Shown here one piece after another: positions 22,395 through 33,745 of a DNA stretch of 54,866 bases. Position 1 is the stretch's first letter, and each line of letters starts with the position of its first letter. The notes under the pieces were generated by a model that saw nothing but the letters and a program-made list of their open reading frames with translations, was not told where the DNA came from and ran no database searches. A program made the position numbers and the translations under genes. This DNA is from Reticulitermes lucifugus (Eukaryota; Arthropoda; Insecta; Blattodea; Rhinotermitidae), in contig JAKCWW010002660.1 in assembly GCA_026260175.1 (NCBI GenBank), positions 1 through 54,866 on the forward strand, read 5' to 3'.

Positions 22395-22600
22395 ATGTAA
22401 GTAAAGGACATTGCTTTCCATCCTAGGAACTTGTGAATCTAACACGTCGTCAGCTACACAAGGATATTCCGCATAACATGGACGAGAGAGGTTCATTACC
22501 GTGTTCACAACAGCCCACCACTTGTTCATATGTCCAGGCAGATATATCCAGCCCACGCCATCCCATCCTAATTCTTTAGTATTTATGTCATTGGCCATAA
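22395..22600 (-). mobile_element. LINE family L 3' end (reverse strand, 5'-truncated)
   Basis: The minus strand reads INTKELGWDGVGWIYLPGHM, then NKWWAVVNTVMNL. These are the last coding residues of family L, with conserved Gly-Trp, Asp/Gly-Trp-Ile and Trp-Ala-Val-Val-Asn positions. The 3' UTR follows (TGCGGAATATCCTTG, GTAGCTGACGACGTGTTAG, TTCACAAG) and aligns with that of the 19538-20012 copy. The tail end is approximate. Confidence 0.75.
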
Positions 22601-23599
22601 AGAACTGAAAGGAACAAAGGCAGTATGGTCTCGTCTAAATTATGCCACTACCTTAAAGGTGGGCACAGTACTTTTCTACGAAATGTTGGTGCCCACATGT
22701 CAATATAGAGAACATTTTGAGCCAGAATACTTTTATACGAAGGTAGGCCCACCATAAATCACTTCTTGTGGAATGACTGGTGAGATATATCAGTACGCAG
22801 TAGGAGCATCCGGTGTCCAAAGCAGGACTCAAGCCCAATGATTCGGACTGTAATGTCTGACGCATTAGTGTTGTGGGAACCTGCCCGGTGTAATGAAAGC
22901 AGGCTGATGAATTCAACGCTGCGCTACATGTATGAATTGTGCGTGGGAATTACGTCGTTGTAAACCGCTGTACACGTATTAATTCCTGTATTCAGTGCAT
23001 TTTTGGTGCATTCATCAGAACCCAAACAAAAAGCATTGCTCAGTACCATTCTATATCCGGAATGGCTGAAAACATGTAAAGGGAGAATTAAAATTTACGG
23101 CTGATAGTGTGGTGTTACGTGGTATATAGAGAACAGATACAGGCAGACACAAGCACATAACAAAGATCTTTGTATTTTATTACATATTGATTCTTTTTCT
23201 TAAAATCCATGCGAATCCATATGCAGAATTCTAATTATGGGCAATAGGCAGATATTATGATACAACCCTGAAATATTGCTGATAACAGTAATGACAAACA
23301 AATAATGGAATTGGCAAAAGGGAAGACAGGAAATTAAAAATTCAAGCACAACTTTTCTCATTCCCATTGTTTTTGCCTCATTTATATTTCTATTATATTT
23401 CTTTGCACTCTTTCGTCGCTTTTTAATTAAAAAGCCGTTTGCAAGTGAAGGAATGTGATTGTAGAACAAAGAATAGGCAAGAATGTTTCGCTATGCATTC
23501 TTACCGAACCACCAATTATGAAACTCCTTCAATACACTTTCGAGATATTTGAACAGCTTAGTTAAACAAATAGCAGGTATTCGGTTTTCTAAGTTAAGT
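22601..23599. other. AT-rich spacer
   Basis: Minus frames at 22653-22916 and 23200-23469 have no recognised domain. Nothing else is seen. Confidence 0.4.
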
Positions 23600-23781
23600 C
23601 GCCGTGTAGTCTTATAGGTGTGCACAAACTTTTCTGAGGAACGTACTATTTCCATCTTCAGGGTACTCATCTACGGTAGGGAGGGAAGTTGTATTTTCAT
23701 CTGCAGGATATTTTATACCCTGAAGATAGAGGCAGTGTATTTCTACGTTACAGTATTGCCCATGTAGCATACTACGCGAAA
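23600..23781. repeat. Possible foldback element around CATCTTCAGGGTA
   Basis: CATCTTCAGGGTA (23653-23665) faces TACCCTGAAGATA (23716-23728), 12 of 13 inverted. The outer flanks CGCCGTGTAGT and ACTACGCG are loosely complementary. CCTGAAGATAG resembles the first half of the motif in the other inverted-repeat elements, but no GAAAC follows. Confidence 0.4.
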
Positions 23782-24164
23782 TCTTAAACTAGAAGGCCAC
23801 AACATGCAACTTCACTGCCGTTAAAACCTTACCGATTACAGCACTACTATTGATATTGACTGGGGAGTGTGCAGTTGACCTTGGAGTTTTTTTTTTGCTC
23901 TGGGGAAAGCGGAGCGTTCCTTGTTTATGACCAGGCACGGGTGTGTTCCATTTAAAAACACATTGGGCTGAAGTACAGTTGTGTTTTGTGCGTGTGAGAA
24001 AATACAGTTATTTTCTGTAGTGTTCTATGTGGTTAGAACTGTGTGGTCAAATGCATTCTCTTGAGTAAGGGACAGTAAGAACCAATCTTCACTGTCTGAA
24101 AAAGAATTAGATGTGGGGGCATTTTTTTTCTAATAAGGATTGGATGGGAGGCTGGGTGGTTCCC
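23782..24164. other. Spacer before a SINE
   Basis: Nothing recognised beyond a run of nine T (about 23886-23894). Confidence 0.35.
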
Positions 24165-24286
24165 AGTCTAGTCACTTTGGAGTAGAGAATATTATATGCA
24201 CATGCTGGGAATCGAACCACAGCCCAGCCAGTAGCCTGGTCACTCTGCTGACTACGTATCCTGCCTCATGTATTATTTGTAGAAAA
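24165..24286 (-). mobile_element. tRNA-like SINE head, family C (reverse strand)
   Basis: The minus strand reads GGATACGTAGTCAGCAGAG (A-box region), then GGTTCGATTCCCAGC (perfect B box), spaced as in a tRNA, followed by a short unrelated region. It is not a functional tRNA, because the acceptor ends do not pair. It is probably a truncated tRNA-derived SINE of a different body type from families A and B. Confidence 0.6.
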
Positions 24287-24796
24287 CGAAACTTGACGCA
24301 TGCATATCAGTATTTGTTTATAAAAATGAGTGACAACCGCATTTCGAAGATGATCTACCGACATATATTGAAGAGGAGAAGATATCACAGACACCCTAGA
24401 ATTATGGGGCGGTTTTATAGTTCTTATAAGCAGAGTAGGGCAGACGTTTAACCCAGCATGTTTTTCTTGTTTTTGTTGATGATGGTGGCGACATTAGTGT
24501 AGGGCTGCAACACCATTTTTTATTAAAATCCGTATAGTCATGCGGTGTTGTATGCGTAGGCCTATATTTAGACGGATTCTACAAACATTATAATTTATGG
24601 TCTTTCAACGGACAGCTGCAAAATACTCCATTAAGGACGACCACATGACAAATGCTCTGAATTGCTGATTACCTGTGCGTGTTTTATTCATAAACACACA
24701 CAGTTACGTGACTGTGACCTATCATTGCAGATATCAGTGTCGCCACAGGCGTGTCAAGTTAGTATGGCGTGCTGTATCATAACTGTTGAATCTGCA
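24287..24796. other. AT-rich spacer
   Basis: Nothing recognised. Confidence 0.35.
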
Positions 24797-24820
24797 TAAA
24801 TAAATAAATAAATAAATATA
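24797..24820. repeat. (AAAT)n microsatellite
   Basis: Five to six TAAA units. Confidence 0.85.
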
Positions 24821-25153
24821 ATAAAACTGCATACATAAGTTCCCAAAACCTGCAAGCAACAGCCGTTATTGTCTGTGAAGACGCCACGAGTGGTGCTGGT
24901 GGAAGGTACACACATTTATGCTCGACACTAAAACAAGTTGCTTAGGAAAACCAATAAGAGATGCCACCTTTACACCTCTGTAGCTCCTAAACTATTGAAG
25001 ATGGAGTGGCGTGTGGATTATAAAAGATTCAGAAGTGTGTTTGAAAAAGTTAACATTCCAACTCTTTGGTTTTACATGCATTACGACTGGCAGAATGTCA
25101 TGAAAGAGTAAGTATGCCCCTCAGGGAAGGCAAAATTTAAAAATTTACTGAGT
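24821..25153. other. Spacer between microsatellites
   Basis: Nothing recognised. Confidence 0.35.
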
Positions 25154-25178
25154 GTACGTACGTACGTACGTACGTACG
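25154..25178. repeat. (GTAC)n microsatellite, self-complementary
   Basis: Six perfect GTAC units. Because GTAC is its own complement, the tract can extrude as a cruciform. Confidence 0.9.
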
Positions 25179-25399
25179 AATTCTGACGCATTCGTTTACT
25201 TTTGCTTAATTATCTCGAAAACTAAAATCTTAACGGTGAAGTGTATTCAATAAAACATGTGTGCTTTATTCTTGGTTAGAACGCTGTTCGAAATCTTCTT
25301 CACTCCCATTAATACTAAGCGAGTCAAACGCGAGTTTCCCACAGAGATGAGTGTGGGCCTTGAGGCAAATTGTCCGTTATTTCTGTCCGACTTTCCCAA

Positions 25400-25575
25400 A
25401 ATCTGAAGTTGTCGCCATATTTAGCAACACGTCATTTCTTCATGTTTCATGAAAATCTATCCAGTGGCTCTCCAGTTGGCATATGCAAAGAGACAGACAG
25501 ACAGACTTAGCAGACAAGCCAACATGGTGAGGCTACTAGATGCATTTTTGCGTATTTTCATTGTAAAGACGCAAA
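25400..25575 (+). mobile_element. Dispersed repeat with a (GACA)n tract, family D (diverged)
   Basis: TTTCATGAAAATCTATCCAG...GCATATGCAAAGAGACAGACAG, then GAGGCTACTAGATGC and GCAAATA, parallels the 10405-10640 copy (TTTCATGAAAATTCGTCCCG, CCATGCAGACAG, GAGGCTAATATTTGC) in the same order. Divergence is higher and the tetranucleotide tract is short. Confidence 0.55.
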
Positions 25576-25589
25576 TATTCACCAGCTCA

Positions 25590-25790
25590 TATAGTGCATT
25601 TTGAAATTATTACAAATCCTGCCTGCTTCTGTGGAATAAGTTGCTTCGGCATTAACCATTGGTGAATTTGGACATTCCTGTTGTGACATTACATGGACAC
25701 TATAACACCTCTGCCATGCCTGCAAACATCGTCGAGATTCGTTTTTTAAAATTCCCTCCAGTACAGTTATCACATTATTCTACATGTCTA
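25590..25790 (-). pseudogene. Possible decayed mariner-type transposase tail
   Basis: The minus strand reads NNVITVLEGILKN, then RRCLQAWQRC, resembling the C-terminal pattern ...L.GI.K..F..C...W..RW.KC of mariner-family transposases that precedes the final YFEG-type end. After the Cys the frame loses the pattern; a one-base shift gives RCIV, consistent with a frameshift. Only about 25 residues support this. Confidence 0.35.
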
Positions 25791-27794
25791 CATACGCTTA
25801 CAGTAAGACCATTTCAGTGAAAGCTGGAATTAATGTAACACCAGGCGCGGAAAATTAAAAAGTAAGAAGCACAATAATTTGTACTTTCCCAAAATGCCTT
25901 ATATGTCATAAAATTGAGTAGGTTATGCCAAACAGCACAAGTAGAAGAGAGGAGAAATGCGTTCAAATTTTTAGTCTGAGAACCTGAAAGTTGCTAACAC
26001 TTGGCAAACCTAACCGTAGATGGGGGGATTAAAAATAATGACAGGAAGGTCTGGGGCTGCTGCAGCCATCTTCTGGGCATGCATTGGAGGCAAAAATTCT
26101 TCATAAAGATTGGTTACGACCGGCATTATTACACCGTATCATACTGAAGAAAATAATCTGAAATTTCACCTTCCTGAAAACCTCAATCCAGCAGGTAATG
26201 AAACGTAAGGTTCCTTGAAAGACGGAGAACTTCTTTATAAACTGAGGGACTGATCAGCTTCTCAAAGACTCGGCTCAACGGGGTTACGAAACATGAAAGG
26301 AACGACTGGAGAAATAGCTGGAGTGTATATTGACAATTTAGATGCCACAAAAATACGCATATGGAGATATAAGATGGCACCCCAAAAGCTATTTTGTCCG
26401 ACTTAGATCCGTCTATAATGCACTACAGCTGATTTTGGCATGAATGAAGTAACAATCGTTTCATAGGCCAGAGACAGGTGTTTCATGTAGAATTATGAGA
26501 TACATGCCAGCACTGTGACTCTTGTTGCTTGTTGGGGGTACTGGCAACTGGTTGGTGACCGTCATCACAAGGGTTACGGGGTTATCGCATCATCGTATTG
26601 CCGGATCACTGCAGTTTGATCATATGTGTCCTACCTGAGAAAGGAGCCGCTCTTGAATAGAGCTTTTCTTAGTTGATTTTAACAGTTTGTAGTACGAAAT
26701 TTATCTAAATATGATACCTCACAGAAAACTACGGTCTGTCTGAGCGTATTTTACAAGCACTTCTTCAGTAAATTACCCATAAATGGTCTCCAGTTTATCC
26801 AGTTGCACATTTACTACACTAACATCCGGGTAAACAACAGTCGCGTGGGACACAATCCTAAACTGGAATTACCGAGTCTTTAGGACACGTGGACGACAGA
26901 ATAATAATTATTGAAGTATTTCTTACTCTATATAATACTTCCGCAAAGTACGTTCGGCTAGTGCCAATAATGTAGGACTATAATAATAGTACATATCAGA
27001 GGCGAGGTTTGAGGTCCTCACATCCGTTTTAATAAACACAATATTCTGAGACATGACATCATGTAGACTCGTATATAGGTACTTCCATTTCGTAAGAGCT
27101 TACTGGCTTCATATATATACATTCTTTGAAGTTTTTTTTTTGCGAGGCTTTGCGTGTCACAATAACTTCGAAATACATCCAGATGGACCCCAACTAGAAT
27201 ATAATATTACATCCGCGAAGTATGTTTGAAGAATTTATTATAAGACCGTAGTTTTCCGCACGGCTAATGATTTTGATGCTAGACAGCAAAGTTGCTAAGA
27301 CTGCTTCCTTCGTTATAATCAGGGAAGTGTTCCTCGATCTCGCATAATATTCGCCTGGAGCAACAGCAGACAACTGAACAAAGGTTATTTCACCTTGAGC
27401 TGAAACTGATCCATATACTTTATAATACGCACTCAGACAGTAATGAGGCCGAAAAGATTTGCTTAAAGAAAACCAAAGTTACATTTTGTACGAAAATAAC
27501 ATAATTACTGATGTACATAGCGTGTTCGGAACCTCAAGAAAAGTTTTCACTTTTTCTGACAAATCACTGTTTCATTTAAAGTTGAAATTCCAAAAATTCT
27601 GAATCTGACTTCATCTTCAATCAAAGCACATGAAAGTAGCAATGAGAGTAGCTTACAATAGCGGAGCCGTCAGATTATGCTATGTCTCATTTCTTGGCTT
27701 TATTCACGATAAACAAAAAAGCCAAAAGGTAAAAAGAGAACCCCCATCGTTGATAACAGTGTTTTTGACATGTTGAATAAGGTTACGTCTAACG
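25791..27794. other. AT-rich stretch without recognised genes
   Basis: Small minus frame 26183-26380 only. A piece at about 26005-26060 weakly resembles the GKP.RRW.D.IK part of LINE family L but is too short to call. Confidence 0.4.
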
Positions 27795-27975
27795 TTTATG
27801 CACATTCGCGAAGTTTCTTAAAGCGAATATTTGTTTCGTCAGTCTGTCTGTCTGTCCGCATGGAAGAACTCTGCTCCCACTGTAAGAAATTCGTGAAATA
27901 TTGAGACTTATTAAAATATGTCGAGAATATTCAGGTTTCTTTAAAATTGGACAAAAATATCGGAACATTTACATG
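27795..27975 (-). mobile_element. Dispersed repeat with a (GACA)n tract, family D (reverse strand)
   Basis: The inverse of this stretch reads TTGTCCAATTTTAAAGAAAC, TTCTCGACATATTTT, GTGGGAGCAGAGTTCTTCCA, TGCGGACAGACAGACAG, then AATATTCGCTTTAAGAAAC. It aligns with 10405-10640 from the upstream block through the tract and beyond, with a shorter tract. This is direct evidence that the family is dispersed and inserts in both orientations. Confidence 0.7.
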
Positions 27976-28144
27976 GAGGCCGAAGTACGTTTATGATAAC
28001 ATATCGCTGAATTCTTCCTGGTTGGAAAAAATTTCCGGATAGAAATTGCAGAGAATGTCAAAACACAAAACACATTTCATGTCGAGTATATTTTTCCTAA
28101 AATCACGCCCTTTACGAAATAATTACGATAAAATATGGCACAGC

Positions 28145-28272
28145 AAGGGAGGCCACAGATGATCATACATAATACAGCGCAAAGAACTTTCTATTTGATT
28201 GCCGGGTAAAGGGAGGCCACAGATGATCATATATGATACAGCGCAAATAACTTTCTATTTGATTGCTGGGTA
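28145..28272 (+). repeat. 64-bp tandem duplication (two units)
   Basis: Unit 1 (28145-28208) and unit 2 (28209-28272) both begin with an A-run and GGGAGGCCACAGATGATCAT and end in ATTTGATTGC(C/T)GGGTA. They differ at about four positions, three of them transitions, so the duplication is comparatively young. Confidence 0.9.
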
Positions 28273-29035
28273 AATAAGATATAGCTACGTAGATTAATAA
28301 TATTTAATACGTATTGCTTTTTACCGGATAAATCTTGAAGTTAGAGATGCATTCTCATTACGGATAATTGAGGCAAAAATGTTATATGTGCCCTTCCCAC
28401 CTTGTTCTTTATTCAAGACAGTAGTTGATGGTCGCATGTAAGAATAGCCGGCCTGGTTTCAAACTACTAGCTGAGAGAGACCAGCAATTTGTCAGAAAGT
28501 ATAAACTCCATTTTCCAGTTGTTAGTTTGTAAATCTGTATCATTCGGTTATAGAAAATCAACTATAATAATCACATTTATTTAATTTCATTTCCTGCTTT
28601 AGTTACTTTTTTGGGGGGAAAAGTCAATGATTCTTAGCTTTAAATTCCACGCTCATATCGCATAATCACATCTGGTCAAGTTTACTGAAAGTCAGTTTTT
28701 TTACAAAATGGCTTAAGGCGGTTTCTTGGGGAACAATGGTAGTTTTCTTTTATTTCTGTCAAGATCAATCAGTTTCAGTAAAGCAAGCAGTCAGGGAACT
28801 AAGCTGCATTGTCTCTCGTAAACCGATAGGTGGTTCTATTCATGCGAAGTAATCCCAGGAAGCCAATCTTAATTAAGAATCCTTATGTATGCGATAGCCT
28901 TAGGAAGCTTTATGCGAGGAAACTTGATAGATGGAACAACCGAAAAAAATTCATTAGAGTGAGTTCTTTCTTGGTTTCTTCATTACAGTCTATTCCCTAA
29001 TGCACTAAGTTGGGTCATTCGACAAAAAACAGAGG
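28273..29035. other. AT-rich spacer
   Basis: Nothing recognised. Confidence 0.4.
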
Positions 29036-29086
29036 TTAGATGGATGGATTGATGGGTGTGTGGGTGGATTGATTGATGAATGGATG
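29036..29086. repeat. Interrupted (GATG)n/(GATT)n microsatellite
   Basis: TGGATGGATTGATGGGTG...GATTGATTGATGAATGGATG: imperfect tetranucleotide units. Confidence 0.7.
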
Positions 29087-29960
29087 TAAAGTTGAATGGA
29101 CAATGTCATGGATACTACTGTCCTGTGGAATATGAAATCCTTTAGCCTGGTAGAAATTTAGACGTATCAAGTTGCTAGAAGAACCTGCTTCCCTCATCCT
29201 TGGGGTTAAACAAGCAGCATAACTCCTGCTTAGCCATATTACTTTCATCAGAACTGGTGTGGATGAGACCACACAAAACCATATTTTTATTTTCCATATT
29301 ACGTCCTTGGCCTGCTTCTTCTGTTTCTCGTACATTTTTACTCTTTTCTTATTTTTCCGCTGTTTTTCTCCTAAACTTCTCTTCCCTTTTACCTTCTTAT
29401 TGTTTTTCCCCTTCATTTCCGTAATGTGTAATGCTTCGCATTCCGGATCTGAAGGTGTTCATCATATTGTTCAGCTGCAGGTCACATAGTTTAAATAAGA
29501 TGTTCAAGGTATTGGAATGGAATTTATTGCTAAGACTGTGGAAACTGCAAACAGTCTGGCTCAATACAGCCGCTAATCTGGCTAAGATCCGAAACAGGTT
29601 CTTCCTGATTAAAGGCTGGAGCCTTACTGCTAAACCAAATGACTCGGAACAAGCTGGTGACTGTAAAATTCCATTTGAGAAGAACAAAATTATCTCTTTT
29701 TTAATTAATGTAACGACGTTTTCTTAATGTGCCAGAGTTTAAATATAGAGCGGCTCAAGAATTTTAACCCATGTGTATGTTCTTCCTTCAACAAAATTTG
29801 TTGATTCTGAAGCGTTGACATTTCAACCAATCACTTTGGCGCAACTAGGGAAGGTTGCAGCCACGATATAGGTCTACCAGGATGCAACCTTCCTTTGTTG
29901 CTCCGAAGTCAGTCTAGTTCGTGTGTCAATGCTTCTCAATAAAAAGCAACACACAAATAA
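29087..29960. other. Spacer with opposing unassigned frames
   Basis: A minus frame (29036-29416, 126 codons) has a Lys-rich start over poly-pyrimidine sequence and ends in the microsatellite, so it is not credible as a gene. Plus frame 29431-29727 and minus frame 29397-29687 overlap each other. I recognise no domain in any. Confidence 0.4.
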
Positions 29961-29993
29961 ATTATAACTAAATAAATAAGTAAATAAATAAAA
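29961..29993. repeat. (AAAT)n-like low-complexity tract
   Basis: TAAATAAATAAGTAAATAAATAAA-type units interrupted at several places. A similar AATAAATAAATAAT tract lies near 30184-30198. Confidence 0.6.
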
Positions 29994-30362
29994 CATGACT
30001 AAGAAAAAGGCTTATGCGATTTTTAACACTCTCTGGTGCACTCTGTACACTCGTATTTTGGAACGAGTGTAAATGATCAAAATTTTGTTCAGTATTAAAT
30101 AAAATTTAAAAAGGGGTTGTCCCTGTCGGCGCCATAAAAGCACATATTTGCCTTTTCAGTGCTTCCTAATTAAGCAAAAAAAGAATAAATAAATAATAAA
30201 AGCTAGAAAAATCATGCAGAAAAAGGCCCATAAAAGTCTTAACTTTTTATGAATCAACCTGTATTTTGAAACAATAGTAACAATTAAAAATTGCATTGAA
30301 GCTTAAATTAAAGGTTAGAGGTACATTTGTCTCTGTACACTTCATGGACGCATATATATGAA

Positions 30363-30601
30363 TGTAGGTATAGCTCCACTCGTTCTTAATCTCGACACTA
30401 GATGGAGTGAGTTTTCAGCGTCAGAACCCAGCGGCTTTACCCGCGGGGAATCGGCCCTCAGTACCCATTGGAGGCGGAGTGGGCCTCAGAGTTGGTGTGG
30501 ACGTTTAAGAGAAGAGTCCCTGACGCCGATCGGGATTCGAACCACGAATCTTTCAGACCATACCTTTGCCAGTATTCCGACTGAGCTATCCCCGTCATCC
30601 T
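30363..30601 (-). mobile_element. tRNA-derived SINE related to family A (reverse strand, diverged)
   Basis: The right end, read on the minus strand, has GGGGATAGCTCAGTCGG (strong A box) and GGTTCGAATCCC (perfect B box). The middle has the inverse of GTCCACACCAACTCTGAGGCC and GGCCGATTCCCCGCGGGTAA, equivalent to the family A GTCCAGACCGGCCC and GTAAAGCGG blocks. The left end GGTATAGCTCCACTCGTTCT matches the inverse of the family A 3' region. About 40 bp of the usual 3' end and any target-site duplication are missing. The 81-codon plus frame across it is a shadow. Confidence 0.75.
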
Positions 30602-30989
30602 AGGCGACATTAAAAGCAGGTGACTGCTTCCTACCATTTTCCCCTACTCGTATGCAGACTGAAATATGCAAGCCATGTAGTTCTACTTGTCGATTTGAGT
30701 GGGCAGAAATCTTGGCATTTGATGTTAGGGAATGAACTTGAGTGCTTGAAAATAGATACCTAAGTGAGACGAATTAATAACAGACCGGAGCTTAGTAATT
30801 CATACCTATTCTTTGCCAAATTTTATTACGTTGTTTTGAACGTGCTGAAAACTAATTATTATCGTGTTTAATGAAGGAACGTCTGATAGATGGGGCCCGT
30901 TCCACATATAAAAAGACCACAAATGCATACAAAATTTCAATCGAAAAATCTGAAGAAAAGAACATTCCTGCAGGACCCAGGTGTAAAAA
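30602..30989. other. AT-rich spacer between a SINE and a LINE tail
   Basis: Nothing recognised. Confidence 0.35.
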
Positions 30990-31212
30990 AAGAAGATAAT
31001 ATTAAATTATTGTTAAAGAAATAGGTTGGAATGACATGGATTGGCTTAAATTTGGCTCATAATGAGGACCATTAGCTGTGTCTTATGAAGCTACTGATGA
31101 ACCTACAGGCTCTACAAAATCAGCTAACTTCCTGAATAGCTGAGCGACTCCTATCTTGTTAGGAACTCTGGTTCATGCAGTCAGCAATTAGGTACTTACT
31201 TAGTTAATTAGT
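30990..31212 (+). mobile_element. LINE family L 3' end (5'-truncated, decayed)
   Basis: The short coding remnant reads NIKLLLKEIGWNDMDWLKFG, matching the conserved NIK.DL.EIGW...DWI.L block. It is followed by a diverged 3' UTR (TGAATAGCTGAGCGACTCC, TTAGGAACTCTGGTTCATG) and a terminal TACTTACTTAGTTAATTAGT, a tetranucleotide-type tail of the same style as the other copies. Confidence 0.7.
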
Positions 31213-31562
31213 ATGAAACGTTTCTGCACAAAGCAGGTAAGAATTAGAATTGTAACTTTGCACGCCTCCTTTGCTCATGGAGATGATAGTTTAGTCAGGA
31301 GAAGCTGCAAACTGCGCGACGCCGTATTTGTGGCCAAGTTCCTAACGAGCGACGACACTCTCAAATCAGAACTGCTAAAAGTCTCACGGCTGCTTTCGTT
31401 GTGTTGTCAGAAGTTGCTCGCGGCCATCATTTCATTGCGAACGCCAGCATATCGATTACACAAGAAGTGTTTCTGTAAAGAAATTACTTCGCTTTGATGG
31501 TATCATATAGTTCGTTCGAAAAACTTTGTCCTTTACATAAATGTAAAAACACATAGTTCGTG
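31213..31562. other. Spacer with one unassigned frame
   Basis: Plus frame 31213-31497 (94 codons) is somewhat less AT-rich but has no recognisable domain and no supporting context. Confidence 0.35.
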
Positions 31563-31650
31563 AGCCGAGACAGTCACTCGGTATAGTGATAGGCTGGATG
31601 ACTGAGGAAGCGATGTTCGATTTCCGGATGACGCAAGAGATCTTTTTCTT
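31563..31650 (+). mobile_element. tRNA-like SINE head, truncated
   Basis: ACAGTCACTCGGTATAGTG...GCGATGTTCGATTTCCGG has A-box-like and B-box-like sequences at tRNA spacing. It resembles the family A head around CAGTATAGTG. The body after GCAAGAGATCTTTTTC is not recognisable, so this is a fragment. Confidence 0.5.
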
Positions 31651-33707
31651 TTCCATAGCGCCCTTATAGGCTTTGTTTCTCACAGTCTTCCCATAAATGT
31701 GTAATAACGTCTCCTTCCCCGGGGGCTTAGAACCGAAATGTAACGTTGATCACTCTCCAAGATTACAAATGCGTGCAGCTATACATAATTTCCCAATGTA
31801 TTTTCATGACGTGTTGCTCAATTCAGTGCAGGGAAAACTTTCAAACTTATTCGAAAAAGGTGAGTAACTATTATACAGGCAGATATATTCCCATCATATG
31901 CTGGGGTGACAATATTCAAGCGCTAACCCCTCGACTCCACGGAGAATGGGGATATTGACGTCACACAAACGAAGATCCATCGTAAAAATGGCAACGATCT
32001 GTGTCCCAATCATTCACTCACGCATTCACTCACTCACTCAGTCATTAAGTCGCATTGAAAATAGGAATAAGATAGATTTTTCCAAATGAATGATGGAACA
32101 CAGGCAACCTGCTGTATAGAAGAACGGTCTTGAAGATGATATTAAGAAAGTGTGGCTAGGTCGGGCCAACAGTGTGTTGACAATATGAGAACTCTCAATT
32201 TAAATTTAAGGTTTCACGATCTGTAATACTGACTTCAAACAGAACAATTTATGTGCTAGCCTCCGTGAGATTTGTTATTTATAACGTTTATGTACAATGT
32301 TTCCCATTGTTACACGAAACTACCCCTTGGCAGTAACGGTGAAAATTACGGCCGCGACGGTGGAAAGTATGAACACTCTAAACAATTATAATCGAAGAAA
32401 TTCAATTGAGATTTTGATTTAAATACTGCAATTCAAAATTTCATATTGGAGACTGTCTCTAAATGTATTAGTACTAATGGCTGCAGGTGCGTTTGTGTTT
32501 CGTAGCAGTATGTGAGGGCCATCACATTCTCAGCATCAGGTTTACTTCTCTTGTCTGCCTGTCGTTCGGCACATGACACCGTTCAAGTCGTGAAGTTGTT
32601 AAGACGTAATGTTTGTGTTGCACTTGTATAGCTTGTGTACGCTCTTTGTATTTGGAACTCTGAGTTCGAAACGCGCAACACCAAGTAACACATTCTAGCG
32701 GCATTTTGCAAAGCAGAATGCATACGCCTGGAAATAACTCTCTGAAAAGCTAACACAGCGAGTCAAGAAATTCCCCATCTTTCAGTTTAACACTAAGTCA
32801 ATTATTGTTGCCTCAAAAAGCCCATCGCTGAATTATGTGTATCCTGAACCAAAGCATCCTACATAATACACACTATATATTTAATATCATTTTCAATATC
32901 ATCCCCCATCTTTATTGAGGTCACTTATGCCTTCGCTCTCTTCAACTTTTCCAGCAAAATTTAATATTGATTTTTCATCTTTCCATAGAAAGAGTCATCC
33001 AATGTATTCCGGTTTTTTAGAGAGTTTAAAGCCTTGGCTATCATGCCAGTGCACAGTTTCACCTCTCCAGAATTCCAGTTGCTGTCTGTGATCATTAATT
33101 GAAGATCCGCTGCCAGTTTGCCAGTTATCTGAGACACACTCTCTTTGTTACAGCTTTAATCACGTAACACAGGTCTCGTTCTGACTAGTTGAACTGTCAT
33201 TTTCACCAAAACTGCCAGAACGTTTCCTTTTGCTGAATCAGTAGATCTTTTTAACCCTGCTGTTTTTGACAGTCTGATGAAATGGCCGCATCTTTAGTCA
33301 TCTGACAATTTTCTACTGGGAGAAATAGAGAGCTGATAGATTTCAACCAGCCGATAACCTCTCGTTAACTTCTAGAAATATTGCGTATGGATATTACGCG
33401 CCGGTACAATATTACTATTTTAAAAGAACATAGCGAATTTATACTCGTAAGAACGAGCTATGAATTTTCACTTTCCACGTGAAGACGGAGAAAGTGCAGG
33501 CTTCTGAAAGTTATGACGTTTTAATCCGGGACGACGGACAATGTCCAAAATTTCAGTCAGGACTACCGAGGAGGTATTGACATAAATATATTTTACATTT
33601 TAGTGGTTCTAAACTTGAGACTTTCTATGTTATGTCCTATGTTATGACACAGAATAATATGGTAGATGTTAAAAAGTTTCCGAGGAAGGTACTGCCTGTA
33701 TGTTCCA
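31651..33707. other. AT-rich stretch without recognised genes
   Basis: It contains a short (CACT)n tract at about 32012-32046. Small frames show nothing recognisable. Confidence 0.45.
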
Positions 33708-33745
33708 CGATGAAGATAGAAGCAATTTCCTTTGAAACGTTGGTA
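33708..33745 (+). repeat. Isolated TGAAGA...TTTGAAACGTT motif
   Basis: GATGAAGATAGAAGCAATTT followed by CCTTTGAAACGTTGG resembles the recurring CTGAAGA...GAAACGTC motif of the inverted-repeat elements. The first box has lost its C and the last base is T instead of C. No paired arm was found. Confidence 0.3.

Noticed and set aside
26005..26060. Possible seventh LINE family L fragment (GKPNRRWGD-like)
   Set aside because: Only about 15 residues match and the flanks do not follow the family, so it is too short to support.
29036..29416. 126-codon minus frame rich in Lys
   Set aside because: It combines pyrimidine-rich low-complexity DNA and a tetranucleotide microsatellite; no domain.
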